Below, piece by piece: positions 14,877 to 24,300 of a stretch of 47,350 nt of DNA. The position numbers and the translations under genes were made by a program. This stretch comes from a virus: positions 1-47,350 of the IMG/VR virus record IMGVR_UViG_3300020390_000006; one strand, written 5' to 3'. The notes under the pieces are model-generated. The model made no database searches, was not told where the DNA came from, and was given only the letters and a program-made list of their open reading frames with translations. Position 1 is the first letter of the stretch; the number at the start of each line of letters is the position of its first letter.

Positions 14877-15875
14877 ATGTCCGTAGGTAACACTCGGAGT
14901 AATACCCCCGCGATTCGTCGTGCTGAAGTATACTCCACTCTGATCCTCGATGAGATCAAAGACGGCTTCCTGCCGGAAGGCCTGCATCGCGACGTAACCG
15001 ATTTCGGTGATGGTGACACTCTGTTCATCCCCACTTTCGGTGAAGTTGTACTGCGTGAGCTGGAAGAAGGTCAGGATACCCCGATTGATTCCATCGATAC
15101 CGGTCGTATTTCCCTGACCATCACCAAACATGAAGGTGCTGGTGCAGCTCTGACCGACGAAATGCAAGAAGATTCTTACCTGGCTAGCGAATTCGATGCG
15201 ATGATCGTACCGAAAATGCTGCGCGCCATCAAAGAATCTTATGAAACCGATCTGCTTTCCCAGCAATCTAAGCAGACCGCAGCCGATGTGAATGCTATCA
15301 ATAGCTATGCACACCGTTTCTGCGCATCTGGTGGTTCTGGTGCCCGCACCATGACTATCGATGACATCATCTATCTGAAGCTCGCCTTCGATAAAGCCAA
15401 CCTTCCTGACGAAGGTCGTATCCTGATCGTTGACCCGATTGTTGAGGCTACTATTAACAGCCTGACTAACATCGTTAACGTATCTGATAACCCGCGCTTT
15501 GAAGGTATGGTAGAGACTGGCTTTGCCAAGAACATGAAGTTCATTAAGAACATCTTTGGCTTCGACATCTGGTGCAGCAACCGTCTGCCGCGTTTGACCG
15601 CACAAGAAACTCTTGACACTACTGCTACTGGCCTGGTCCAGGCTCCGAGCGGTAACGACAACGCTGAAATCGGCGACATCGTTAACCAAGCTTGGTGTGT
15701 AGCTGACGATACCACTTGCCCGATCATGGGTGCATGGCGTCGTATGCCCACCGTTGCCGGTGAGCGTCAAGAATCCAAACGTCGTGACGTGTTCTACGCC
15801 ACTGCACGTTGGGGTTTCGGCCTGCAGCGTCCGCAGTCTATCGCTTCTATTGCTACTAGCTCTACCCAATATTAA
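14877..15875 (+). CDS. Major capsid protein (332 aa)
   Basis: HK97-fold shell protein judged by position, length (T7 gp10A is 345) and pattern: N-terminal arm with IRRAEVYSTLILDEIKDGF, then FGDGDTLFIPTFGE, ITKHEGAGAALTDEMQEDSY and C-terminal RQESKRRDVFYATARWGFG. Codon use is clearly biased (CTG, CGT, ACC preferred), as expected for the most abundant protein, and unlike the A/T-ending codons of the fibre block. Confidence 0.92.
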   Translation: MSVGNTRSNTPAIRRAEVYSTLILDEIKDGFLPEGLHRDVTDFGDGDTLFIPTFGEVVLRELEEGQDTPIDSIDTGRISLTITKHEGAGAALTDEMQEDSYLASEFDAMIVPKMLRAIKESYETDLLSQQSKQTAADVNAINSYAHRFCASGGSGARTMTIDDIIYLKLAFDKANLPDEGRILIVDPIVEATINSLTNIVNVSDNPRFEGMVETGFAKNMKFIKNIFGFDIWCSNRLPRLTAQETLDTTATGLVQAPSGNDNAEIGDIVNQAWCVADDTTCPIMGAWRRMPTVAGERQESKRRDVFYATARWGFGLQRPQSIASIATSSTQY

Positions 15876-15890
15876 TAGGAGATTAACATA

Positions 15891-16346
15891 ATGACTGCTG
15901 AACTGATTAACGGTGCACGTACCTCCTTTGGTCCGCGTACCCCTGAAACCGAACTGGCAGCTAGCGTCCTGACGCTTGGTGTTAAGAAGCAACTGGTAGT
16001 ACCGGTCAAATACGATCAACTTCCGACTCATTTGGAAGATGACGTGACTGGTGCATCTCTGCCTGCTAATGCTCTGATCACTGCTGTCTACGCTACGCCC
16101 GCTAACGTAGCGTTTGCTGGTGGTACTTCTTATGACGTGAACCTGGTAGAAGACGACGGCACTGCCGTTACTACCGTGTCTACCATCGTCCTGGCTGACC
16201 TCAACTCTGGCGCTGAAGCCACTGTTGCAGATGCCACCGTTGGTACTGCGGGTCCCGTCTATGTAGAAGTAGCCGAGACTGGTACTTTCACCGCTGGTGA
16301 AGGTGCTGTTGTCATCGAGTACATCGAACAGCTCGACCTGTTCTAA
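15891..16346 (+). CDS. Probable head decoration protein (151 aa)
   Basis: Follows the capsid gene by 15 nt with an AGGAG site and shares its biased codon use, so it is made in large amounts. The protein (MTAELINGARTSFGPRTPE) is beta-rich, Ala/Thr/Val-rich and acidic near the end, fitting a capsid-decorating or head-fibre protein. A strong terminator follows at once. Family not firmly recognised. Confidence 0.65.
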   Translation: MTAELINGARTSFGPRTPETELAASVLTLGVKKQLVVPVKYDQLPTHLEDDVTGASLPANALITAVYATPANVAFAGGTSYDVNLVEDDGTAVTTVSTIVLADLNSGAEATVADATVGTAGPVYVEVAETGTFTAGEGAVVIEYIEQLDLF

Positions 16347-16360
16347 GTGCTCTGATAGTC

Positions 16361-16386
16361 GGGGCCTTCGGGCCCCTTCTTTCTTT
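16361..16386 (+). terminator. Rho-independent terminator after the capsid genes
   Basis: GGGGCC-TTCG-GGCCCC stem with a stable UUCG tetraloop, followed by TTCTTTCTTT. It would lower transcription of tail genes relative to the capsid genes, as T7 does after gene 10. Confidence 0.9.
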
Positions 16387-16401
16387 AAGGAGAAATAAAT
16401 A

Positions 16402-17043
16402 ATGGTACAACACGTTAGCATACAAAGCGCTGACACTCATGAACCCAAGCACATTACAGCTGCTACAGTTGTCGATGCAGGTAAAGTAATTACCCCATCC
16501 GGCTCTGTCAATGGGGAAAGTGAACTTCGTCGTCTTAATATTTCTGATGTAGAGACTGACGGATACACTAGTCCTTTCTCCTTCTGGGCTACATATCAAG
16601 ATAACCAGTACACTGAAGGGTCCCCTCGTAGTATCACTGGTGGCGTTAGAACTTTGGTTTCTATTAACGGCTTAGGTTCCCAAACAGATACTGCAGAGTT
16701 GCCTGGCGGTATAGATCTTTGGGATGCATCCCTAAACCTGATTACCCCAGAGAATGAACGAGACGCTTATGCGATTCGTTTGAACTATAAATGTTCAACC
16801 ACAGCTACCGGTGCTTATGTCGACAACGAACTCGATATTGGTGGCGCTGTTGGAGTGGCTATTCAAGAGACCCGACCTGTTCTCAAAGCTAGCGATGCTA
16901 CTAATCGGGTGAATGTTTCCTGGCCTGTGTATGTAGGTAGCACATTCATCACGAATGGAGGGGGGCTATACATCACTCCCAGTGACGACACTGACTTCTG
17001 GGATTTCCGTATTAGTATATTCCGCATTCATCAGGGGCAGTAA
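16402..17043 (+). CDS. Structural protein downstream of capsid (213 aa)
   Basis: AGGAG precedes the ATG. The protein begins MVQHVSIQSADTHEPKHI and has a beta-sheet pattern with ETDGYTSPFSFWATY and FWDFRISIFRIHQGQ at the C terminus. Its place between capsid and tail tube A, plus low Cys content, suggests a virion component such as a head or adaptor decoration protein. I do not recognise the family. Confidence 0.7.
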   Translation: MVQHVSIQSADTHEPKHITAATVVDAGKVITPSGSVNGESELRRLNISDVETDGYTSPFSFWATYQDNQYTEGSPRSITGGVRTLVSINGLGSQTDTAELPGGIDLWDASLNLITPENERDAYAIRLNYKCSTTATGAYVDNELDIGGAVGVAIQETRPVLKASDATNRVNVSWPVYVGSTFITNGGGLYITPSDDTDFWDFRISIFRIHQGQ

Positions 17044-17045
17044 CT

Positions 17046-17825
17046 ATGAAGATGACTCTACTTGAAATTGTACAGTCTGTTCTTAACTCTATGGATTCAG
17101 ACAGTGTCAATGCTATTGACGATACCGTAGAGTCTATGCAGGTTGCAGACGTAGCCCGTGAAGTCTACTACGAACTGATGAGCTACAATGATTGGGAACA
17201 TCTCTATCAGTGGAGAGAGCTGGAAGCAGTTAGTGATATTAATCGCCCTAACTTCCTTCGGATCCCTGATAAGGTAAGCCGCCTTGAACTGCTGCACTAC
17301 GAGACAACTGATGACAACGACACTAAGCGTGTCATCTCCGAGATAAACTACGTAACACCTAAACAGTTTATTGATATCGTACGTAGCCGTAGCACAGGAG
17401 AGAACAATGTTGAGGTTATCAAGAATAATCAGAATGTAGAGATGTTTATCCGCAACGATACATCTCCTGAGTTCTGGACTTCCTTCGATAACGAACACAT
17501 TGTAACAGATTCATATAATAAAACTGTAGACACAACTCTACAATCCAGCAAGTCTTCAGCTTGGTGTCGGGTCACCCCTGAGTGGGATCTGATTAACACA
17601 TTTATCCCTGATATGCCGGAAGATTTCTTCCCTGCATACCTGGCTGAAGTTAAGAGCACATGTCATGTGTACTTCAAACAGCAAGTCTCACAAAAAGACG
17701 AGCAGAAAGCACGAAGAGGTTTAGCAAATGTCCGAAGAAAAGAACGTTTTGATCGAGGAAGAACTTGGCTCAGCTATGGCCGAAGAGGACCATGGCCCCA
17801 CTCCCTCTACGGAAACGGCCGTTAA
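17046..17825 (+). CDS. Tail tubular protein A (gp11-like, 259 aa)
   Basis: Adaptor ring between portal and nozzle. The N-terminal helix pair with LEIVQSVLNSMDSDSVN and VAREVYYELMSYNDWEHLYQW matches the tail tube A family, and FLRIPDKVSRLELLHYET and DFFPAYLAEVKSTCHVYFK continue it. T7 gp11 is 196 aa; this one is longer, as in other marine-type podoviruses. It precedes tube B as in T7. Confidence 0.85.
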   Translation: MKMTLLEIVQSVLNSMDSDSVNAIDDTVESMQVADVAREVYYELMSYNDWEHLYQWRELEAVSDINRPNFLRIPDKVSRLELLHYETTDDNDTKRVISEINYVTPKQFIDIVRSRSTGENNVEVIKNNQNVEMFIRNDTSPEFWTSFDNEHIVTDSYNKTVDTTLQSSKSSAWCRVTPEWDLINTFIPDMPEDFFPAYLAEVKSTCHVYFKQQVSQKDEQKARRGLANVRRKERFDRGRTWLSYGRRGPWPHSLYGNGR

Positions 17826-17985
17826 GAAGAAAAAGAAACTTAAGATCCTTGGCGCCGACAACTACGGTATGTACTACGTAGGTTTTGAAAACGGCGGCGA
17901 GCTCCCTAAGCAGTTTAAGAATAGTAAATGGACTAGTCTCCGCGACGTTCAAGAAGTTGTGGATAATTACAACAGAGGCTTGTAA
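17728..17985 (+). CDS. Small protein overlapping tail tube A (85 aa)
   Basis: Starts inside the 3' end of the tube A gene (98-nt overlap, another frame) after an AGAGG site. Acidic N terminus (MSEEKNVLIEEELGS), a KKKKKLKIL patch, then a compact domain GADNYGMYYVGFENGGELPK followed by SKWTSLRDVQEVVDNYN. It ends 2 nt before tube B. The clean domain sequence argues that it is real; role unknown. Confidence 0.7.
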   Translation: MSEEKNVLIEEELGSAMAEEDHGPTPSTETAVKKKKKLKILGADNYGMYYVGFENGGELPKQFKNSKWTSLRDVQEVVDNYNRGL

Positions 17986-17987
17986 TA

Positions 17988-20318
17988 ATGCCCCGCGCAT
18001 CTTTAGATAAAAATTATTTTCAACAGACTACGGGTAAGATTACAGAGGCGAGTCCTCTTAATTTCCCGGAAGGCTCGCTTCTTGACGCCTCCAATGTTGA
18101 GATCGACTTTACCGGTACGTTGAAACGTAGATTGGGTATTCAGTTTGAAGATAGCTTTACTCTGGATGCGCTGTCTAACAACCCTAATGATGATCTCGAT
18201 CCTAGCTTTGCAGACACCTACATCTGGGAAAACCCTAAGCGAGCTAATGGTAACTCCATTCTCGTATGTGTATTCGTAGACACTCGTGAGAGTGACGGTA
18301 TCACTCGAGTACACTTAGCCTTCTATGACCTGAACAAGCGTCCTATCAGTGCCAATCGTATTGATGTTATAACTATTGAGCAAGAAGTAATCGATTACAC
18401 TCCTCGTGTACAATTGGTAGAAGCCAAGGGTTTCTTGTTCGTGGCTACAGGTATTGGCGATCCTATCTATATAGACTATTTCCCAGGAGAGTCTCTTGGA
18501 AATATCTTCCAGATAAACGAGATTGAGTTCTTCCTTCGGGATACTATTGGTGCTAATGCCAATGGTTTCTCCCGATCTACGTCCCTTCCATCTGATCGAC
18601 TGTATGATCTAATTAACCAAGGTTGGCCTTACGATAAAGTTCCGTGGATTGACGATACTGCGGCTACAGGCGTAGACGGCTTCAGGTTTCCTTGGTATAA
18701 CTTCGAATACTGGTATGGGAGATATCCTTCGTCTAATGATCTGTATAATACATACATGATCAACGGGGTGATGTCTCGTACAGCTATCGAGTCCTCTCAA
18801 CCTAGTTCAGGTACCTCAGCTAAAGGTAGTTTCGTTATACCTTTGCGTAGAGCTTTTACCCCTGATGATACTAGTATGAGATATACAGATCGAGTAGTAG
18901 GTCTGGTAAATAATTATGCATTTACTGGTGGTTCGGTGGACGATATTGATCAAGGGCCTAGCGCTATCGAGTTTTTCCAAGGCCATGTATGCTTTGCAGG
19001 TGCCCTGTCTCGTAAGACTTCCTTACGTAATGCTATTCTAGTATCTCAATCACTGACATCTGTTGAGAAAGCTGGGGCTATTCACGCTGTCAACGATCCT
19101 TCTTCAGATATTGACAGCTCACCGCTTGATATCGATGGCGGTGTTATCCGATTGGAGGGTGTAGACGAGATTATTAGCCTTAAAGTGGTAGGTAACAGCC
19201 TTATAGTCTTCTGTTCTAACGGTATATGGTCGGTGTCGGGTCCGCTTGAAGGTCTATTCACGGTCAATGAAGTCAATATTACTAAGATTTCAGATGAAGG
19301 TGTTGACTCTCCAGGCTCAATTGTAGAACTACAAAGCTCTATCATGTTCTGGGGACGCTCAGGTATCTTTGCATTGAGTCCCCAACAAGCCTCCTCTATC
19401 CCCCAGGTTACAGATCTGACTGAGTCTACTATTCAGGAAGACTATAATAAGCTTAATAACTTCCAGAAAGCTTATTGTAAGGGTGTATCAGACCCTAAAG
19501 CACGTAAAGTGTACTGGATGTACAATAATAGCATTACTTCAGATGAAGATAGGTTCTATAATCACGATACTATATTGATCTTTGATGCTAGATCTCAAGG
19601 TTTCTACTATTACAACATAGAAAACTCTGACCAAGGCCCCTATTTGATGAGTGCTTTTGTATCAGATTCTCTTTCTCAGTCAGTAGAGCTAGAAAATGTA
19701 GTAGTCGGGCAAGATGTAGTGCAGGTAGGGTCCGAAGATGTAACTATTAATAGGACTATCAGCGAAGCCCAGGTAAGTAATGACCTTTATTTTTGGGGAC
19801 TAGCCTACAATGATCCTGAAGATGAGAGATTGAGTGCAGATTTCTTTGCTCAGTTCCTTAATGAAGGGTTTGAGGACTGGTCTACTTCTCCAGTAGGTGG
19901 TGCACAAGACTACACCTCTTATTTAGAGACTGGCCATGAGATTGTAGGCGACACAATGCGTAATAAGCAGGCTACCTATGTATTCTGCTACTTCAATCGT
20001 ACTGAAGAAGAGTTTGTAGACAATGGTCAAGGTGGATTGGAGTTCGATCGTCCCTCTAGTTGCTATATGCAGACTAAATGGGACTGGACAGACAGCGGTA
20101 CAGCCAACAGATGGACCGCACCGGCCCAAGTATACCGGTTTAGGCGGAATTATATCCCAGCTCTCGGGCCGTTCAACTATGATTTCGATGTTATCGAGAC
20201 TAAGAACAAGGTTCGTGGCAAGGGTAAGTCTCTCAGGGTAAGATTCGAGTCTGAATCTGGCAAAGATTTTCAATTGTTAGGTTGGGCGACAAGTTATACA
20301 GCAGGGCAGACACCATGA
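17988..20318 (+). CDS. Tail tubular protein B (gp12-like nozzle, 776 aa)
   Basis: Begins MPRASLDKNYFQQTTGKITEA then NFPEGSLLDASNVEID and GTLKRRLGIQFED, the hallmark start of T7 gp12-type nozzle proteins. A long beta-propeller-like middle includes VVGNSLIVFCSNGIWSVSGP and PGSIVELQSSIMFWGRSG, also typical. T7 gp12 is 794 aa. Six copies would form the tail nozzle carrying the fibres. Overlaps the next gene by 4 nt. Confidence 0.92.
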   Translation: MPRASLDKNYFQQTTGKITEASPLNFPEGSLLDASNVEIDFTGTLKRRLGIQFEDSFTLDALSNNPNDDLDPSFADTYIWENPKRANGNSILVCVFVDTRESDGITRVHLAFYDLNKRPISANRIDVITIEQEVIDYTPRVQLVEAKGFLFVATGIGDPIYIDYFPGESLGNIFQINEIEFFLRDTIGANANGFSRSTSLPSDRLYDLINQGWPYDKVPWIDDTAATGVDGFRFPWYNFEYWYGRYPSSNDLYNTYMINGVMSRTAIESSQPSSGTSAKGSFVIPLRRAFTPDDTSMRYTDRVVGLVNNYAFTGGSVDDIDQGPSAIEFFQGHVCFAGALSRKTSLRNAILVSQSLTSVEKAGAIHAVNDPSSDIDSSPLDIDGGVIRLEGVDEIISLKVVGNSLIVFCSNGIWSVSGPLEGLFTVNEVNITKISDEGVDSPGSIVELQSSIMFWGRSGIFALSPQQASSIPQVTDLTESTIQEDYNKLNNFQKAYCKGVSDPKARKVYWMYNNSITSDEDRFYNHDTILIFDARSQGFYYYNIENSDQGPYLMSAFVSDSLSQSVELENVVVGQDVVQVGSEDVTINRTISEAQVSNDLYFWGLAYNDPEDERLSADFFAQFLNEGFEDWSTSPVGGAQDYTSYLETGHEIVGDTMRNKQATYVFCYFNRTEEEFVDNGQGGLEFDRPSSCYMQTKWDWTDSGTANRWTAPAQVYRFRRNYIPALGPFNYDFDVIETKNKVRGKGKSLRVRFESESGKDFQLLGWATSYTAGQTP

Positions 20319-20785
20319 TAGAGTATAGACAAGAGAACACAGCTGAAGCTATCGATGATCTTGCTGAGCTGGTGTTCAAGCATGCAGCTGAAACAGATAT
20401 CTACCAAGAATACTTCAAGCTTGATCCTGATTTCGATCAATACAAGCAATTTGTAGAGATGGGTATCTATAGAGTATTCACAGCTAGGGATAAGGGCGAC
20501 TTGGTCGGCTACACTTGCTTCTATGTAGGGGCTAACCCTCATTACAAGAGCGTTGTGTATGCTACTAACGATATACTCTACGTATTGCCAGAGTACAGGG
20601 ATAGTGGGAAGGCAGAAGTAATCAGATCTTTATTCTCATTAGCGGAAGAAGAACTTAAGCAGGAGGGAGTAGAGGTGATTACTCTCAATATGAAGTCCCA
20701 CCTGCCATTTGAAAAGTTAGCAGAGTACATGGGCTATGATAAAGCCGAGATAATGTATTCTAAGTATTTACTAGGAGATAAATAA
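20315..20785 (+). CDS. GNAT-fold acetyltransferase-like protein (156 aa)
   Basis: ATG at 20315 overlaps the tube B stop (ATGA); the frame extends upstream but without a site. Pattern of the GNAT fold: FTARDKGDLVGYTCFYVG (strand 4), DILYVLPEYRDSGKAEVIRSLF (strand 5 with the acyl-CoA loop RDSGKA in place of RxxGxG/A) and ITLNMKSHLPFEKLAEYMGYDK. It occupies the slot of T7 gp13, an internal virion protein for which a GNAT-like fold has been suggested. Could be enzyme or structural. Confidence 0.75.
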   Translation: MIEYRQENTAEAIDDLAELVFKHAAETDIYQEYFKLDPDFDQYKQFVEMGIYRVFTARDKGDLVGYTCFYVGANPHYKSVVYATNDILYVLPEYRDSGKAEVIRSLFSLAEEELKQEGVEVITLNMKSHLPFEKLAEYMGYDKAEIMYSKYLLGDK

Positions 20786-21315
20786 TGGCAGCTATTTCTG
20801 CAGCTGGGTGGGCGGCGATTGGTTCCGCCACTGTTAGTGCCGGCGTAGGTGTTGCTCAGTATCAAAAACAACAAGAGGCTCAGCGTAAGCAAGAGAAAGC
20901 CTCAGAGTTGGAGCAACGTAAGGCAGCTGTTCAAAATGCCAGGGAACGTAGACGTGCAGTAGCCCAACAACAGGTTGCACAGTCACAAGTCCAAGCGCAA
21001 CAAGCTGCTCAATCAGGCTCTACTACTGGTACTGAACAAACACTAGGGGCTATTGGCTCTCAAACGGCTGGTAATATTTCATTCCAGAATACAATGGCTC
21101 AAATGAATAACCAGCAGATTGATTTCATGAACCAAGCTAATCAAGCTCGGGGTCAAGCTTCTACACTTGGTCAAGTGGCAGCCCTGCCCGGCCAATTTGG
21201 TATGAGTCCAGGGGATTTCTTGTCTCAAGGTAGTTTCTTTAGGCAACCTACTACACCAGGTGCTCCAGCCGGAGGTTATAATACCTCAGGTTTTAACGCA
21301 ATGCGTAACTATTAA
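20785..21315 (+). CDS. Internal virion protein (gp14-like, 176 aa)
   Basis: Starts MAAISAAGWAAIGSATVSAGVGVAQY, a glycine/alanine membrane-active helix, followed by a Gln/Ala/Arg coiled coil (QKQQEAQRKQEKASELEQRK) and a Gln/Asn-rich tail. T7 gp14 (196 aa) has the same layout and forms the outer-membrane pore of the ejectosome. Position right before the giant ejection proteins supports the call. Confidence 0.8.
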   Translation: MAAISAAGWAAIGSATVSAGVGVAQYQKQQEAQRKQEKASELEQRKAAVQNARERRRAVAQQQVAQSQVQAQQAAQSGSTTGTEQTLGAIGSQTAGNISFQNTMAQMNNQQIDFMNQANQARGQASTLGQVAALPGQFGMSPGDFLSQGSFFRQPTTPGAPAGGYNTSGFNAMRNY

Positions 21316-21326
21316 GGATTGTGAAG

Positions 21327-24300
21327 ATGGCGGTTACAGCTGATCAAGTACTAACAGCGTTCCAAGCTGAACAAGGTGGCCAGCAGTTGGCAGGTACTGA
21401 CTCTGCACTTGCAGGGCTCATGCGTACCCCTGATTTCTCATCTATGGATGTAAGTCAAGAAGATTATTACAACATGGATGAGGCAGGACAAGCGGCAGCT
21501 ATCGCTCAGGCCGTGTCTAACAGGCTCTCTGGTAGCGATGCAGCCCCAACCAGCCCTACCCCACAGGGTACCCCTCAAAACGCCTCAGAAAGCGTTACAG
21601 AGCCTTCTAGGGGCATTCCTGAAGAGCCTCAAGATGACTATATACCTGTAGGATTCCAGGATTCACAGGATTATTTGCTTGATTGGGAGGCTACAGCTGG
21701 TAAAAGTGAAGAACCTACCACTATCCAAGGTAAATCAGATAATCTAGCCAAAGCTTCTGTTATGGACTCTTACTCTAAGGGTAGAGGGCTGACAGAATCT
21801 ATGCTTGATATCTATAGTCAAGGTAGTGAAGCTGATTCTCGTCAAACTCTTAAGGCTAAGACCCAAGAGAAGGCTTATACTGAGCTAGCTGACATCAATG
21901 AAGCTGCTGAACAAATGATTGTCCCAGATACAGACAATGAGTCTATCTTGGAGACTATTGAAGTAGCTAATGAAATGAAGGCTAGGGTTCGTCAAGAACA
22001 ACAAGCCTACTTTACTGCGTTTGTTGATTCATTTGCTGGTGCTGAGGTAGAACAGGGTGTTAAGGAAAACTTAGTAGCTCAGGCTGCACTGTATGATGTA
22101 GCTAGCCGTACCTTTGACGACATGGGTTGGGGTGAAAAGACCTGGGAGTTCTTCCGTAGCTTTATACCGGGTATGGACACCAAGGATGCTCTTAAATTTT
22201 CAGGTGGAGATTTCGATCCCCAACAGTTTGCTCGTAACTTCTATAATAACTTCCAAGAGTTAGACTACGAAGACAAGATCAAGGCTATCCCTGAGTTGCA
22301 GAGAGCTTTAGAGGATAAGGTTCCTCGTGGCCAAGCAGCTAGAATGCTTCAAGCACTAGCCAGTCCTAGCGGCGAGATCACTGTCGCCCAAGAGAATGAC
22401 CTTATTGAGTCCCTCGCTTTTGACGCTGTAGATATTATCCCGATTGTAGCTGCTGTTGGAGCTAGAGGCTTTAAAGCTATGCGTGGCTTGAAAGGCGTCA
22501 AGGACTTTAATAAAGAGGAAGTCTCTGATGTAATGGCGATAGCTGCAACTGATAAATCCTCTCCCGGTGTTGGTTCTGGCCCTAGCCCTGCACAGCCAGG
22601 AACCTCTCTTTCTACAGATGTTTGGGAGCCTGCTTATGAGGATATAAGAGGGTTGCTTCCAGACGGACGTCGCCGTATAGAAAGAGGGATTACTATTGAG
22701 GGTGAAGGTGAGTGGGTAGACGACCCTGGCTCATTAGGTGGCCCATCTGCAGGCAGACCCAGCGCTGATCAGCCTTCTTCCAGGTTTACTTCTGCCTCTG
22801 AAGCTAGAGCTCAGATAGTAAGAGACTTCGAAGCTAGATCTAGGGCTGCTAAGTCTTTTAAAGGACCTAACACTAAAACTAGAGAAGCAGCTGCAGTAGA
22901 TTCTGATTCACTAGGCGCTACCTTAACTCCATTCTACTCCGAGTGGCTTGATACAGAGCAGCTATTGGGTTTGTCTAACTCTATCTTGCAGCGTCTTAAA
23001 AGATTTGAGCTGCGTAATCGCGAGTATGGTCAAGCTGTAGAGTCTGACGAAGCTTTCTTGAAAGAATCCTTCCTTAGTGATGAACAAGCTAAGTATGCTG
23101 AACGCAACATCCAGTTGCAGTACGAGAAGACTGATGGGCTGGAAAATGTACGCACTGAACGAATTAACAACAACACTGGAGTGCGTGTTACATACGATAC
23201 TGTAGATGAGAACGGCAACATCGTAGCTAATCAAGAAGTTGTAGAGTTCAGCTTGGATGATGTACAAGAGATGGAGTTCAAAGACCCTGGTACTATCCGT
23301 AGACACCTTGGTGGTGCTTTGGCTTGGATGACCGGCGATCTTAAGGATGTAGCTAAGCAGTTTATCCGTGCTGAGAGTGGTAATGCTAAGGTACTCAGTG
23401 ATCTCCGTAAATTGCAAGACGAGGCATACTCTGCTATTCTAGGTAAGAATGCTTTCTCACGAGTAGCCCGCTCCTTCTCCCCCAAGCAACGTAAACGTAT
23501 TGATAAGATCAATGATGTGTTGCTGTCTGGTGATGAGAACCAGGCAGTATACTCGGTAGATGAGCTGAAAGAGGGTATTGCTGGCCATAAGCTAGATGAT
23601 GCTGAGATCGAAACATATTATAAGCTGAGGATCGTATTGGATAATTTATTCTTTATGCGTAACTCAGAGAAACGTAGAGAGCTGGTGCTTCGTGGTATTA
23701 AAGAAGCTACTATGTCTAACGGTACCCGACAACTAGGCCGGCCGTTGACCGATGCCAGTGCAGCTAGCAACTCTATAGGCAAAACCAATAGTAAGTGGTT
23801 CTACGATGATGTAGATGGCCAACCTAAGCGGTTTGAAGATATCGATCTTAGTGATGAGTACATGAACGGTAAGCAGCTGATAAGGCTGGATGAGTCTGCT
23901 GACTTGGCTGGTGATGGCAATGAAGTACGATATGCCATGGTATCCACGGATCAACTCAGCAACTTGCCTGCTCAGGTACTCCACCGTCGTATTGGCTATG
24001 TACCTAAGATTAATAACGAAGGTGCATACTTTGTTAAGGTCTTCACACCTAAGACTGTAGATGGTACTACTATCCCAGCTACTGAAAACCGTGCTAACGT
24101 CAAGACTGTTCGTGCATTTAACAATAAGAAAGAGGCTGATGCATGGGCAGAGCAACAGAACATCCGACTCAGGGAAGAGGGTGTTGATGTATCTGATATG
24201 CGGTTCCAAGCCCTTGAAGATCGACAGCTAGAGCTGGAACGTACAGCTACTGCCCTTGATTCCCCTGCCTCTCTAGTAGGCGGTGGTCTCTACACAGGTC

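Noticed and set aside
14814-16436. 540-codon open frame on the - strand opposite capsid
   Set aside because: It mirrors the capsid and decoration genes, whose codon bias keeps the complement open; it has no binding site and low-quality composition.
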